This document shows, piece after piece, positions 16,244 through 24,622 of a DNA stretch of 64,000 bases (the first letter of the stretch is position 1; the number at the start of each line of letters is the position of its first letter). This DNA is from Streptomyces flaveolus. GTDB lineage: Bacteria > Actinomycetota > Actinomycetes > Streptomycetales > Streptomycetaceae. The notes below the pieces were generated by a model that did no database searches, was not told where the DNA came from, and was given only the letters and a program-made list of their open reading frames with translations. The DNA lies in contig NZ_JNWV01000025.1 of NCBI RefSeq assembly GCF_000716535.1, forward strand, positions 88,131 through 152,130. The letters are read 5' to 3'. The position numbers were made by a program, and so were the translations under genes.

Positions 16244-18385
16244 TTTGAACTGGGTTCGGTGGACGTAGCCGTCCACACCGCGGAACACCGCGTCGACCGA
16301 CCCGTCCGGGCCGGCGACCGCGCCGAGCGAGCCCTCGAAGGCCGCGCTGGGGAACTCCTGGCGCTTGGTCCAGCCCTGCCACGCGCCGCCGTCGTACCGC
16401 TGCTGCCACAGGGTGTAGTCACCCGCCCGCGCGTACAGCACCACGGCGTCCCCCACGGCGACGAGCGTCGGGCTGCCGCTCACCGTGCCGCCGAGCGAAC
16501 TCCACGCCGACCACTGTCCCGACCGGTCCCGCGAGCTGGTCCAGATGTCGTCCGCGGCGGTGCGTACGGCGACGTGCACACGCCCGTCCGCGTCGACGAC
16601 CGCGGACGGCCTGCCGTACACCGGCCGGCCACCGGGCGCGCCGAGTGACGACCAGCCGGACGAGGGGCCGCGCTGCACGACGCTCCCGTCGCCGCCGCGC
16701 GCGACGAGGGTCCAGTGCGCGGGATCGGTGAAGGCCACGGTCGGCGCGTCGGTCAGGCGTCCGCCCAGGTCCTGCCAGTCGCCCCAGCGTCCGCCGGAGA
16801 AGACCCTGCGGTAGGCGCGGTTGTCGGTTCCGCGCACGAAGACGTCGATACGGCCGCCGGCGGAGGCGTAGGCGGCGGGCTGGCCGAGGATCCGTCCGCC
16901 GGCCGGGCCCGCGAGGTCCCTGGTCCGCGCCGGACGCGTGCCGTCCGCCGTGTGCTGGACGAGTGTTCCGCCCGGTCCGCGGAAGAAGGTGGTCAGCGTG
17001 TCGCCGTCGCGCACCACGGCCGGGCTCGCCGAGGCCTTCCGCCCGAGGCTGGTGCCGGGCAGCGCGTCCTGCCCGGTGAGCCTGAGGAACGCGGTGCCGT
17101 GGGCGGGGACCTCGACGGTGTACGACCCGGTGTGCGCGCCACGGTCGGCGCGTGCCCGCAGGTCGCGTACCTTGACGGATCCGCCGAGGGCGACGTCGGT
17201 GAAGCGCACCGTGCGCTCGGCCGGCTGGTCGGAGCGGTTGAGCAGGACGACCGCGCGCTCGCCGCGTCCGGCCAGGACCTTGCTGTAGACGTCGCCGACG
17301 GAGTCCGTGGCGACCCGGACGCCCTGGATGCCGAGCGGGTCCTGGTCGACGGCGATGATCTCCGGGTTGCGCAGCGTCTCGATCATCGACGGCGTCAGGG
17401 TGCGCGGATCGGAACCGAGGACGAGCGGGGAGGCCATCTCGGCCCACATCACGAACTGGGTGGCGGACTCCTCCTGCGTCAGCTCCAGGGAGCCGTCGGT
17501 CATGCGGCGCATGGGGATCAGGTAGTCCGGGTCGTTGTAGTGACCGGGTCCCTGGGCCTCCGGGTGCCAGGCGTTGGCGTCCATGTTGCGCAGGATGTTG
17601 GGCCACTGCCCCGGACTCGGGGTGCCCCAGGCGATGTCGGTGCCGGTGCGCCAGGAGTCCGCGATCGTCGGGGCGTAGGCGTAGGTGTTGTGCGCGTCCT
17701 GCTCGGGCGTGTGCGGCAGGCCCCAGTCGTCGGTGAGCGGATTGCACAGGTTCAGCAGCATCTTCCGGCCCGACTTGGCGACGGCGTCGCTGAACTCCTT
17801 GAACGCGGGTCCCGGGTCGAGCTTCTCGCCGATGCCGCACAGGAAGTCGACCTTGATCGCGTCGATCTTCCAGCCGGCGAACTGCCGCGCGTCCTCGGCG
17901 TAGTGGCCCCGGCTGCCGAGCCCGCAGCTCTTGCCGCCGTCGTAGGTACCGGCGTCGGTGTAGATGCCGGCCCGCAGGCCACGCTGGTGGAGGTAGGTGA
18001 CGAGGGCCGGGATGCCCGACGGGAAGCGGTCCGGGTTGGCCGCCAAGCGGCCCTGCGCGTCGCGGGGGTTGTCGGCCTGCCAGCCGCCGTCGAGCCAGAC
18101 GATGTCGTAGCCGCTGTCGCGCAGACCGCTGCTGACCAGCTTGTCGGCGACCGCGCGCACCTCCTTCTCGGTGGGGGCGCCGAGGCCGTAGTACGTGTTC
18201 CAGCCCATGTAGGGCGTGGGGGCGAGACCGCTGTCGTAGTAGTCGGGCGCCCCCTGGTCCACCGCGGGGTCAGCCGTGGCCGGGGGGATCGCTGCCGTGG
18301 TGAGGACGACGGTGATCGCGGCGGCGAGGGCCAGCTTGGCGGACCGGTGGCGCGGGGGGCTGTGCGTGGGCGACTGGGAAGTCAC
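16241..18385 (-). CDS. secreted GH27 alpha-galactosidase with C-terminal propeller-like domain
   Basis: This exported retaining alpha-galactosidase has 714 residues. It has a Sec signal peptide (about 1-39), a GH27 barrel (about 55-350) with nucleophile Asp180 in IKVDFLC and acid/base Asp285 in GHYNDPD, then a beta-sandwich domain (about 355-436). A C-terminal domain of about 270 residues follows, with repeated blades of the type W-x-x-W-x-x-L-G (WGDWQDLGG, WSSLG, WSAWSSLGG, WQGWTKR). That pattern resembles the PLL-type lectin propeller found on secreted Streptomyces enzymes. The GTG start is at 18385. It liberates galactose or shortens alpha-galactosides outside the cell for the importer encoded just downstream, and it carries the same operator as that operon. 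Confidence 0.92.
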   Translation of the reverse strand: MTSQSPTHSPPRHRSAKLALAAAITVVLTTAAIPPATADPAVDQGAPDYYDSGLAPTPYMGWNTYYGLGAPTEKEVRAVADKLVSSGLRDSGYDIVWLDGGWQADNPRDAQGRLAANPDRFPSGIPALVTYLHQRGLRAGIYTDAGTYDGGKSCGLGSRGHYAEDARQFAGWKIDAIKVDFLCGIGEKLDPGPAFKEFSDAVAKSGRKMLLNLCNPLTDDWGLPHTPEQDAHNTYAYAPTIADSWRTGTDIAWGTPSPGQWPNILRNMDANAWHPEAQGPGHYNDPDYLIPMRRMTDGSLELTQEESATQFVMWAEMASPLVLGSDPRTLTPSMIETLRNPEIIAVDQDPLGIQGVRVATDSVGDVYSKVLAGRGERAVVLLNRSDQPAERTVRFTDVALGGSVKVRDLRARADRGAHTGSYTVEVPAHGTAFLRLTGQDALPGTSLGRKASASPAVVRDGDTLTTFFRGPGGTLVQHTADGTRPARTRDLAGPAGGRILGQPAAYASAGGRIDVFVRGTDNRAYRRVFSGGRWGDWQDLGGRLTDAPTVAFTDPAHWTLVARGGDGSVVQRGPSSGWSSLGAPGGRPVYGRPSAVVDADGRVHVAVRTAADDIWTSSRDRSGQWSAWSSLGGTVSGSPTLVAVGDAVVLYARAGDYTLWQQRYDGGAWQGWTKRQEFPSAAFEGSLGAVAGPDGSVDAVFRGVDGYVHRTQFK

Positions 18386-18486
18386 GTGCCTCTCCCGGGG
18401 GTTGGGAAGCGGGAAGACGTGCGCCGGGCGCGTCCCTGCGGGAGGCCGACGTCACGGCGAAGACTGTGGCCCGTGGCCGAAACCCT

Positions 18487-18508
18487 GTCAATATTAATTA
18501 CTAATTTA
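18487..18508. promoter_or_regulatory. shared AT-rich operator, copy upstream of GH27
   Basis: This is the second copy of the 22-base element described at 16222-16243, in the same orientation and with no mismatch, 102 bases upstream of the GH27 start codon. Having it before both the secreted enzyme and the importer operon suggests a common regulator, either the operon's GntR protein or an unlinked one. Confidence 0.75.
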
Positions 18509-18585
18509 GTAGCAGCGGGGGCGGATGCGGGCCCTGCCCCTCGCCCATGGAGCGGGTCCGAGGAACAGGGCCGTGCGGCGTCGCG

Positions 18586-19512
18586 TCAGGCCGCGCCGTG
18601 GGGAAGGCTGGTGGGAAGGCCGATGGAGCGCCGTTCCTCCACGACGTGGTACCCGGCGCTCGTGTACAGGTTCATGGCCACCTCGTTGCCGCCCCACACG
18701 GTGAACATCAGCATCGAGTCACCGGCCGCGAGCGCGACCTGTTCGCCGGCCGCCATCGCGGCCCGCCCGTACCCCTTGCCGCGGTGCCGCTCCTGGACGT
18801 GCAGCGAGTAGCCGTACGTCACCCCCGGCAGATGCCCGTGCTTCAGCCAGCCGGTGCCGATCGGCTCGCCCGCCGCTTCGAGCACCAGGACGCTGTTGTC
18901 GGGCGTCTCCAGGCCCTGGGGAAGCAGTTCCTCGAAATCCCTGTCGGCCTTGCGTCCGGCCTCCTCCGGGCCCATGGCTCCGGCCCGGAGGATGTCGGCG
19001 GCGTACGCGGCCGTCTCCGAGGCACGCCACTCGGGGTATTCGTCCGGGGTCATGGGCCGCGCGATGACGCCGTCGAGCGGTCCGGTCGTCGAGCCGATGC
19101 GCCGCGCCCTGAGCTGGCCACGGACGCCGTAACCGGCGAACAGGTCACCGGCGGGCTCGGTGAGCCGTATGCCCAGCCGGCGCGCGCCGCGCTGTGTGCA
19201 CCATGCCTCGGCCCAGTCCCGGGCGGCCCGCTCATACCCGCGGCCGAGGTGGGGCGTGTCGACGCGGAGGTCGCGGATGCCGCCCGCGAGGACGCCGTTG
19301 TCGTCGGTCACGTCCACGGCGATGTGTCCCACCCGGTTCCCGGCGTCCGTGATCTCGGCGACGGTCCACTCGCCGATGCGGGCGCGGATGTCCTCCACCA
19401 AGCGCTCGGCCGCGGCCACGCTGAACCCGGCCGCCGTGTAGGGGGCGTGCAGCCGCTGCTCGAAGTCCTTCTGCCAGGCGCTGTGGTCCTCAAGGATGCT
19501 GAAGTTCGTCAC
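18586..19512 (-). CDS. GNAT-family acetyltransferase
   Basis: This predicted acetyl-CoA-dependent N-acyltransferase has 308 residues, longer than a single GNAT domain. The C-terminal domain (about 150-300) has the acetyl-CoA loop QERHRGKGYGRAAM. The N-terminal half (about 45-140) may be a second, degenerate GNAT fold. The acceptor is unknown. It begins with GTG after AGGGTG. It is transcribed in the same direction as the galactose locus but lies on the other side of the GH27 promoter, so it is not part of that operon. Confidence 0.8.
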   Translation of the reverse strand: MTNFSILEDHSAWQKDFEQRLHAPYTAAGFSVAAAERLVEDIRARIGEWTVAEITDAGNRVGHIAVDVTDDNGVLAGGIRDLRVDTPHLGRGYERAARDWAEAWCTQRGARRLGIRLTEPAGDLFAGYGVRGQLRARRIGSTTGPLDGVIARPMTPDEYPEWRASETAAYAADILRAGAMGPEEAGRKADRDFEELLPQGLETPDNSVLVLEAAGEPIGTGWLKHGHLPGVTYGYSLHVQERHRGKGYGRAAMAAGEQVALAAGDSMLMFTVWGGNEVAMNLYTSAGYHVVEERRSIGLPTSLPHGAA

Positions 19513-19589
19513 TTGATCACCCTAGGGGCGCTCCGCGACCGCACTGGTTCCGAGCCGCATGGCCGACTGCGAGCAGGAGCACGCCGAGG

Positions 19590-21650
19590 TCACCTGAGCG
19601 TGATCGTCACCCTCGCGCAGGACTCCCCCGGCCCCGGCGGTCTGACCCACGGCTGTGTCGGCACCATCGGCAATCTGCCGTGGTCCAGGGCGAATCGGGG
19701 CAGTGAGACGCCGAAGGCCGCCGATATCGCGTCCAGGGCGCGGGCCTCGTCCGAGCGGTCGGTGGCGGGTCCGGCGGGATCCGGGAACAGCGGGTCCGGG
19801 TGGAGAGCGGCCGGGAGCGGGCCCGCCTCGTGGCGCTCGGCGCCCTGGACCGTGAAGGCGTACCGCTGCTCGCCGTCCTCCGCGCAGGCGAAGTGGAACA
19901 GATCAGGCCCACACCAGACCGTGAGGGCGCGGGTGCCGTACGACAGTCCGGTGCCGGGATCGGTCAGTCGGGCCGTGTCGAAACGCAACCCGTCGGCCGA
20001 CTCGAAGGCGAAGCTCCAGCCGTCACGGGTGCCGACCCGGGCCATGGGTCCACGGCGCTCCCGCTGCCAGGACAACTCCAGCTCCCACAGGTCGCTCTCG
20101 CCCGCCACCGGCTCCAACGGGCCCGTGCCGAAGCGCTCCGCCAGCTCCTCGGGGCCTATGCCTTCGACGAGGAGGAACCGGTAGGCCTCCCGGCGCCGCG
20201 CATACCTGGGGTGCCCGGTCGCCAGCCACCCGAGACCGTCGCGCACGGCCTCCCCCTCGCCGGCAGGCCTGGCGGCCCACTGAGCGCCGGCGGCGGGTAC
20301 GGGCACCGCCTGGGCCTCAGTGGCGGCGGACACGGTGCTCACCTCCGCCTCGGCGGCAGGCGCGAGTCCTGGCTCCGCCTCAGCCGTCGGCACGGGCCCT
20401 CGCTCCCCCTCACCCGTCGACACAGACCCTCGCTCCCCCTCGGCGACCGTGGCCGGGGTCGCTTCGGCGTGGCCGGCCCGGGGTGTGGTCAGCAGCCGGC
20501 GGCCCCTCTCCGGGGTGATGACGGGGCCCAGCAGCGGGTCGCCGAGCAGGCCGAACGGGGCCACATGGTCCTCCCGGTACGGCTCCCAGTGCGGGACGGC
20601 TGCCGCGAGCACCCGCCAGGCGGCGTCCGTGTCACCCCAGCGCGCCATGTCCCTGGCCTGCTTGACCGCCCGTCCGAAGGGGCCCGGCGCGGTGTACTCG
20701 TAGGTGCGCTGCCGGATCTGCTCCAGGACGACCCCGGCCCGCTCCCGGTCCGTCGCGTAGTCGTCGGTCACCGGGCCCAGCACGAAGGTGTCGTCCGTGC
20801 GGCGTTCGCGCAGGTGGTCGCGCACCTTCAGGGGCAGCACCTCGTACGCGTAGAGGGGATCGTCCATGCGCGGGTCGACCGGGACCCAGCCGTGGCCGTC
20901 GAGCAGTGCCCTGAGCTGTGCCGACAGCAGGCCGGCCCGCGGTCTGCCGAACCGCACCGCTTCGTCGAGGACGGCGAGCGCCTCGTCCAACTCCCCCTTC
21001 AGACACGCCAGTCGTGCCTGCTCCACCTTGGCGTCGAGGTCCCGCGTCACCCTGTTCCGGAAGCGGGGATCGGAGCCGCCCAGGCTGTAGAACTGCAGGT
21101 ACATGTCCTCCATGAACGCGCGGAACGACTCGTACCGGTGGGGGGACTCTCCGCTCCACCCGTGGTACACGTACACCGCCCACTCGCCGTCCGCGCCCAC
21201 GTCGCCGGGGTCGATCAGCACGTCCGTCATGTCCGACGCGAGCGACAGCTGAAGCGCCCTGCCCCACATGCCGGCCAGGAGGACCTCGTCATCGGCCGGG
21301 TCGTCGCCCAGGTACTCCTCGTACATCGGCTGGAGGTCGTACGGATCCCCGTACGGACCGATGTCCTCCGCCCCAGCCAGCAGGTAGACGAAACCGCCCG
21401 CGTGGCGCCAGCCGTCCGTGGTCCCGAGGAAGGAGCGCAGCGACGGCGGCAGCGGCACCTGGATCCCGAGTCCCCTGATCCGGTCCTCCAGAGCTGTAGT
21501 CCGTGCCGGATCAGCCGGGGCGAATCCCAGCCAGCGCTTCCGCACCACGTCCTCGTCCAGTTCCCGGAACTCTTCCGGCTCCCGGGCGGCCAGCGCTTCC
21601 AGCCATTCCTCGCTCCACCGCTTGAGCAGCGGCCCCCACTCGACGTTCCC
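19590..21650 (-). CDS. SMI1/KNR4-family protein
   Basis: This is a large cytoplasmic protein of about 686 residues. Residues 1-190 look like an SMI1/KNR4 domain (VPLPPSLRSFLGTTDGWRHAGGF followed by ASDMTDVLIDPGD). A helical middle follows, and a Ser/Glu/Ala/Pro-rich low-complexity linker with near-repeats such as GERGSVSTGEGERGPVPTAEAE (about 415-470) leads to a second globular region of unknown fold. SMI1/KNR4 domains occur in contact-toxin immunity proteins and in stand-alone proteins; no toxin gene is nearby. The ATG at 21650 is chosen from its fit to related N-termini; an ATG at 21665 or a TTG at 21683 are possible. Confidence 0.75.
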   Translation of the reverse strand, partial: GNVEWGPLLKRWSEEWLEALAAREPEEFRELDEDVVRKRWLGFAPADPARTTALEDRIRGLGIQVPLPPSLRSFLGTTDGWRHAGGFVYLLAGAEDIGPYGDPYDLQPMYEEYLGDDPADDEVLLAGMWGRALQLSLASDMTDVLIDPGDVGADGEWAVYVYHGWSGESPHRYESFRAFMEDMYLQFYSLGGSDPRFRNRVTRDLDAKVEQARLACLKGELDEALAVLDEAVRFGRPRAGLLSAQLRALLDGHGWVPVDPRMDDPLYAYEVLPLKVRDHLRERRTDDTFVLGPVTDDYATDRERAGVVLEQIRQRTYEYTAPGPFGRAVKQARDMARWGDTDAAWRVLAAAVPHWEPYREDHVAPFGLLGDPLLGPVITPERGRRLLTTPRAGHAEATPATVAEGERGSVSTGEGERGPVPTAEAEPGLAPAAEAEVSTVSAATEAQAVPVPAAGAQWAARPAGEGEAVRDGLGWLATGHPRYARRREAYRFLLVEGIGPEELAERFGTGPLEPVAGESDLWELELSWQRERRGPMARVGTRDGWSFAFESADGLRFDTARLTDPGTGLSYGTRALTVWCGPDLFHFACAEDGEQRYAFTVQGAERHEAGPLPAALHPDPLFPDPAGPATDRSDEARALDAISAAFGVSLPRFALDHGRLPMVPTQPWVRPPGPGESCARVTITLR

Positions 21651-21740
21651 CATGCACGCCAGCATGGCACCCACCACTGACAATGGATCACGTCAGCCCT
21701 GGGGGTGGGCGGAGGGACCGGGCCGGGGAGACTGGGTGTC

Positions 21741-22490
21741 ATGACGGACAGGCACGGCGCCCCCGTGGGCGGCTCCGGCAGCGGACCGCTGCCGACGCGC
21801 GCCCTGGCACGGGAGTCCACGCGTGCCCTGCGGCTCGTGGCTGCCGGGCAGTGGCGTCCCACCCCCGCGGACGCCGAGGCGGCGGTGGCCGTCCTGGGCC
21901 GTCTCACCGCTCCCCTGCCGGTCCGGCGGGCCGCGGCGGCGCGGACGCGGGCCACGGACCGGGACCGTCGGCTCCAGCGCGTCCTGCGTACCGTCCTGCA
22001 CCGCCTCGACGCGGGCGCCGTCAGCCCGTCGGCCGCCGCTCTGCTGGCCGCCGTCGCGCGGGCTCTGCTGCCCTGGCACGGCGTCCCGAATCCGCCGGCC
22101 GCGGCGGCGGCCCCGGGGTACGGGGCCGGGCCGGGAGCATCGGTCGGCGTGGCGAGCACGCCGACCGGGGCAGGTGAGGCTCTGCTCCCCGGTCTGATCG
22201 CGGTGTTCAGTGCCCTGGCCGCGCCGAGCCCGCCGGGAGTCGTCCCGCTCACGCCGCCGGCCGAGCCGTGGCAGGTCCGGTACGAGGGCCGGTTCCGGCG
22301 CCACGGCCACCCCGCGCCCGGCGTGTGGACGGCTCGGACAGTCCGCTGCCCGGGATGCGAGGGCACGACCGGACCGTGGACGGTGACCTGCGACTGGGTT
22401 CGGATCGCGCTGGGTTGTCCGTGCGGGGTCGTCACCCGTGACCACGGGGCGGCCTTCTCCGAGGTCTGGCTGTTGCTGCCGGACGTGTGA
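21741..22490 (+). CDS. hypothetical protein with a C-terminal Cys cluster
   Basis: I do not recognise this protein of 249 residues. It is Ala/Arg-rich and helical over about 20-120, has a Gly/Ala/Pro-rich middle, and ends with a likely zinc-binding segment containing Cys at RCPGCEG, VTCDW and GCPCG. The ATG at 21741 is preceded by GGGGAG. It is transcribed away from the SMI1/KNR4 gene with only about 90 bases between the starts. The codon pattern is fully typical of the region, so I take it as real. Confidence 0.6.
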   Translation: MTDRHGAPVGGSGSGPLPTRALARESTRALRLVAAGQWRPTPADAEAAVAVLGRLTAPLPVRRAAAARTRATDRDRRLQRVLRTVLHRLDAGAVSPSAAALLAAVARALLPWHGVPNPPAAAAAPGYGAGPGASVGVASTPTGAGEALLPGLIAVFSALAAPSPPGVVPLTPPAEPWQVRYEGRFRRHGHPAPGVWTARTVRCPGCEGTTGPWTVTCDWVRIALGCPCGVVTRDHGAAFSEVWLLLPDV

Positions 22491-22664
22491 CCGGTGCCGT
22501 CGAAGGCGTGGGACCGACGACTGCGGGTCCCGGCCCGCACCCGGCCGGTCCGCGCTCACACCTGTCGCCGGCAGGGTGAGCCAACCGACGAACGTGAGGG
22601 TCGTGCTCCGCGGTGGCGCCGCGCTCGCCGGCCGAGCGCCGGGCAGCGGCCGGGGGGAGGCGCT

Positions 22665-23654
22665 TCACGTCAGCGCGTCGGCGGCCCACTTGGCGGGCGT
22701 GGCGAGACCTCCCCGGGCGCCGGGCGGGGCCGTGCGCCTCAGCCACTCCCGGTAGGCCGGCGCCTCCCGGGCCACGGCCCAGTAGGCCTCCTCCAACTCC
22801 GGGTAGGCCTCCTCCACTTCGGCCTCGGTGCGGGCCGCCAGCATCAGGCGTACCCCTATCGGGTCGCCCTTCAGCGGGCGGATCGCGAGGTCGGGACGGG
22901 GATGGGCGGTCGGCTGGCTGACCGTGACGACCTCGCCGGTGGCGGCCAGTGAGTACGCGGTGAGGTAGTCGCCGTGCAGCATCTCGGAGTTCAGGCCGGC
23001 GGCACGCAGGACCCGGCTCAGGCCGTCCCACTCGCCGTCGACCGTGGAGTCCACCATCCAGCGGTCGCCGGCCAGGTCGGCGAGGCTCACCTCCGGCTGC
23101 GACGCGGCCGGATGGTCCGCGGCGAGCGTGACGAACTGCGGTTCGCGCTCGACGAGCACCCGCAGGCACAGGCCGGGCGGGATGCGCAGCGGGCTGCCCT
23201 CGACCTCGTGCACGAACGCCATGTCGAGCCGGCCGGCGGCGACCATGGCCAGCAGGGCGTTGGCGGACACGTTCATCTGGAGCGTCGGGCCGGATCCGGG
23301 CCCTCGTGCCCTCAGCAGGCGTAACCAGCCCGGGATGGCCCGGCTCGCGGTGGCGCCGACGCGCAACTGAAAGCCGCCGGCGGCGCGGGCGGCCGCCGCC
23401 CGGGTCTCGGTGACGATCGCCGCGAACTCCGCGACCAGTGGCCTGGCCCGGCTCAGCACGGCGAGCCCCAGTGGGGTGGGACGGCAGCCGGTCCGGGTGC
23501 GGACGAAGAGCTGAGCACCGAGGGCGCGCTCGATCCGCCGCAGTTGCGTGCTCAACGAGGGCTGCGCCAGACCCAGTTGCCGTGCGGCTTTGTGCAGACT
23601 GCCGGTGTCGGCGATGGCGCACAGGACGCGCAGGTGCCTCACCTCCAGCTCCAT
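22665..23654 (-). CDS. LysR-type regulator of the snapalysin gene
   Basis: This LysR-family activator has 329 residues from the ATG at 23654. The winged helix-turn-helix is at about 1-60 (GSLHKAARQLGLAQPSLSTQ) and the two-lobed effector domain at about 90-300. It is divergent from the small neutral protease gene, the known arrangement of Streptomyces snpA/mprA with its LysR regulator snpR/mprR, which it most likely represents. A perfect T-N11-A palindrome sits between the genes. A longer open frame upstream of the ATG has no ribosome binding site. Confidence 0.9.
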   Translation of the reverse strand: MELEVRHLRVLCAIADTGSLHKAARQLGLAQPSLSTQLRRIERALGAQLFVRTRTGCRPTPLGLAVLSRARPLVAEFAAIVTETRAAAARAAGGFQLRVGATASRAIPGWLRLLRARGPGSGPTLQMNVSANALLAMVAAGRLDMAFVHEVEGSPLRIPPGLCLRVLVEREPQFVTLAADHPAASQPEVSLADLAGDRWMVDSTVDGEWDGLSRVLRAAGLNSEMLHGDYLTAYSLAATGEVVTVSQPTAHPRPDLAIRPLKGDPIGVRLMLAARTEAEVEEAYPELEEAYWAVAREAPAYREWLRRTAPPGARGGLATPAKWAADALT

Positions 23655-23729
23655 GGGGGGAGCGTAGGGCGGCGCACCGCACCGCACCAGATGTTCAAGT
23701 CCCAACGAACAGGGACGAGTCGGCCCGCG

Positions 23730-23744
23730 ATAGCCCAGGGCTAT
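23730..23744. promoter_or_regulatory. LysR-box palindrome between snapalysin and its regulator
   Basis: ATAGCCCAGGGCTAT is a perfect 7-1-7 inverted repeat containing T-N11-A, the classical LysR-type binding motif. It lies about 75 bases from the regulator start and about 90 from the protease start, well placed for activation of the protease and autoregulation. Confidence 0.75.
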
Positions 23745-23835
23745 CCCCGATTGCCATCATCCCGCGTCCCGTTGGCCTGCCCGAGACTCACAGGCAACCG
23801 ATCGTTCCACCCCACAGGACGAGAAGGAGCCCCCC

Positions 23836-24525
23836 ATGGCGTCGTTCCGCAGCAGCAACGGGTCGAAGCACACCAGAAGACTTCTGACCCTGGCCCTCGG
23901 TCTCGGTCTGGCCTCCGCCGCACTGGGCACCGCGAGCCCGGCGAGCGCCCGGAACACCACCGAGGCACCGGCCCACTCCGCCACCGCGGGGTACGTGGGC
24001 GCGGCCGACAGCGCCGGCAGCAAGGCGTTCTTCGACGCGGTGCTCAAGTCGGTCGCCGAGCGGCAGGCCGACCAGCCCTCGCTGAAGGTGGTGACCGTCT
24101 ACTACAACGCCTCCCAGGCCCCGAGCTTCCGCTCCCAGATATCGAGCGCCGCCTCGATCTGGAACAGCTCGGTGTCGAACGTCAAGCTTCAGGCGACCTC
24201 CGGCAGCGGCGACTTCACCTACTACGAGGGCAACGACCCGCGCGGGTCCTACGCTTCCACCAACGGTCACGGCCGCGGCTACATCTTCCTGGACTACGCG
24301 CAGAACCAGCAGTACGACTCCATCCGCGTCACCGCCCACGAGACCGGCCACGTGCTGGGCCTGCCCGACCACTACAGCGGTCCGTGCAGCGAACTGATGT
24401 CGGGCGGCGGCCCCGGCCCGTCCTGCACCAACCGGTACCCGAACGCCACCGAGCGCTCCCGGGTCAACCAGCTGTGGGCCAACGGCCTGGCCAAGGCCCT
24501 GGCGAAGGTGAACCGGGCCGGCTGA
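23836..24525 (+). CDS. snpA: snapalysin (small neutral metalloprotease, M7)
   Basis: This is a secreted zinc endopeptidase made as a preproprotein of 229 residues. The signal peptide is about 1-38 (ending ASPASA) and a short propeptide follows. The zinc site [11 protein letters not shown] (His168, Glu169, His172, Asp178) shows the HExxHxxGxxD variant that defines family M7, where Asp replaces the usual third His. Downstream are [12 protein letters not shown] (Met-turn region) and two Cys that can pair. AGAAGGAG precedes the ATG. A hairpin terminator follows at 24556-24585. It is divergent from its LysR regulator. Confidence 0.95.
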   Translation: MASFRSSNGSKHTRRLLTLALGLGLASAALGTASPASARNTTEAPAHSATAGYVGAADSAGSKAFFDAVLKSVAERQADQPSLKVVTVYYNASQAPSFRSQISSAASIWNSSVSNVKLQATSGSGDFTYYEGNDPRGSYASTNGHGRGYIFLDYAQNQQYDSIRVTAHETGHVLGLPDHYSGPCSELMSGGGPGPSCTNRYPNATERSRVNQLWANGLAKALAKVNRAG

Positions 24526-24555
24526 TCCCCCACGTCCCGGCCGTTTCACCCGGTG

Positions 24556-24585
24556 CGGACCGCGGCTCGACAGTGCCGCGGTCCG
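24556..24585. terminator. bidirectional terminator between snapalysin and the binding-protein gene
   Basis: A perfect 11-bp stem (CGGACCGCGGC and GCCGCGGTCCG) with an 8-base loop sits 30 bases after the snapalysin stop and 37 bases after the convergent lipoprotein gene's stop, so it can serve both transcripts. Confidence 0.75.
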
Positions 24586-24622
24586 TACCGCCGTCGTACG
24601 GGCCGGTACCCCGCTCCGACGG

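Noticed and set aside
14753..16648. 631-codon plus-strand frame opposite the sugar-binding lipoprotein
   Set aside because: Shadow frame; the lipoprotein on the minus strand has signal peptide, lipobox and family motifs.
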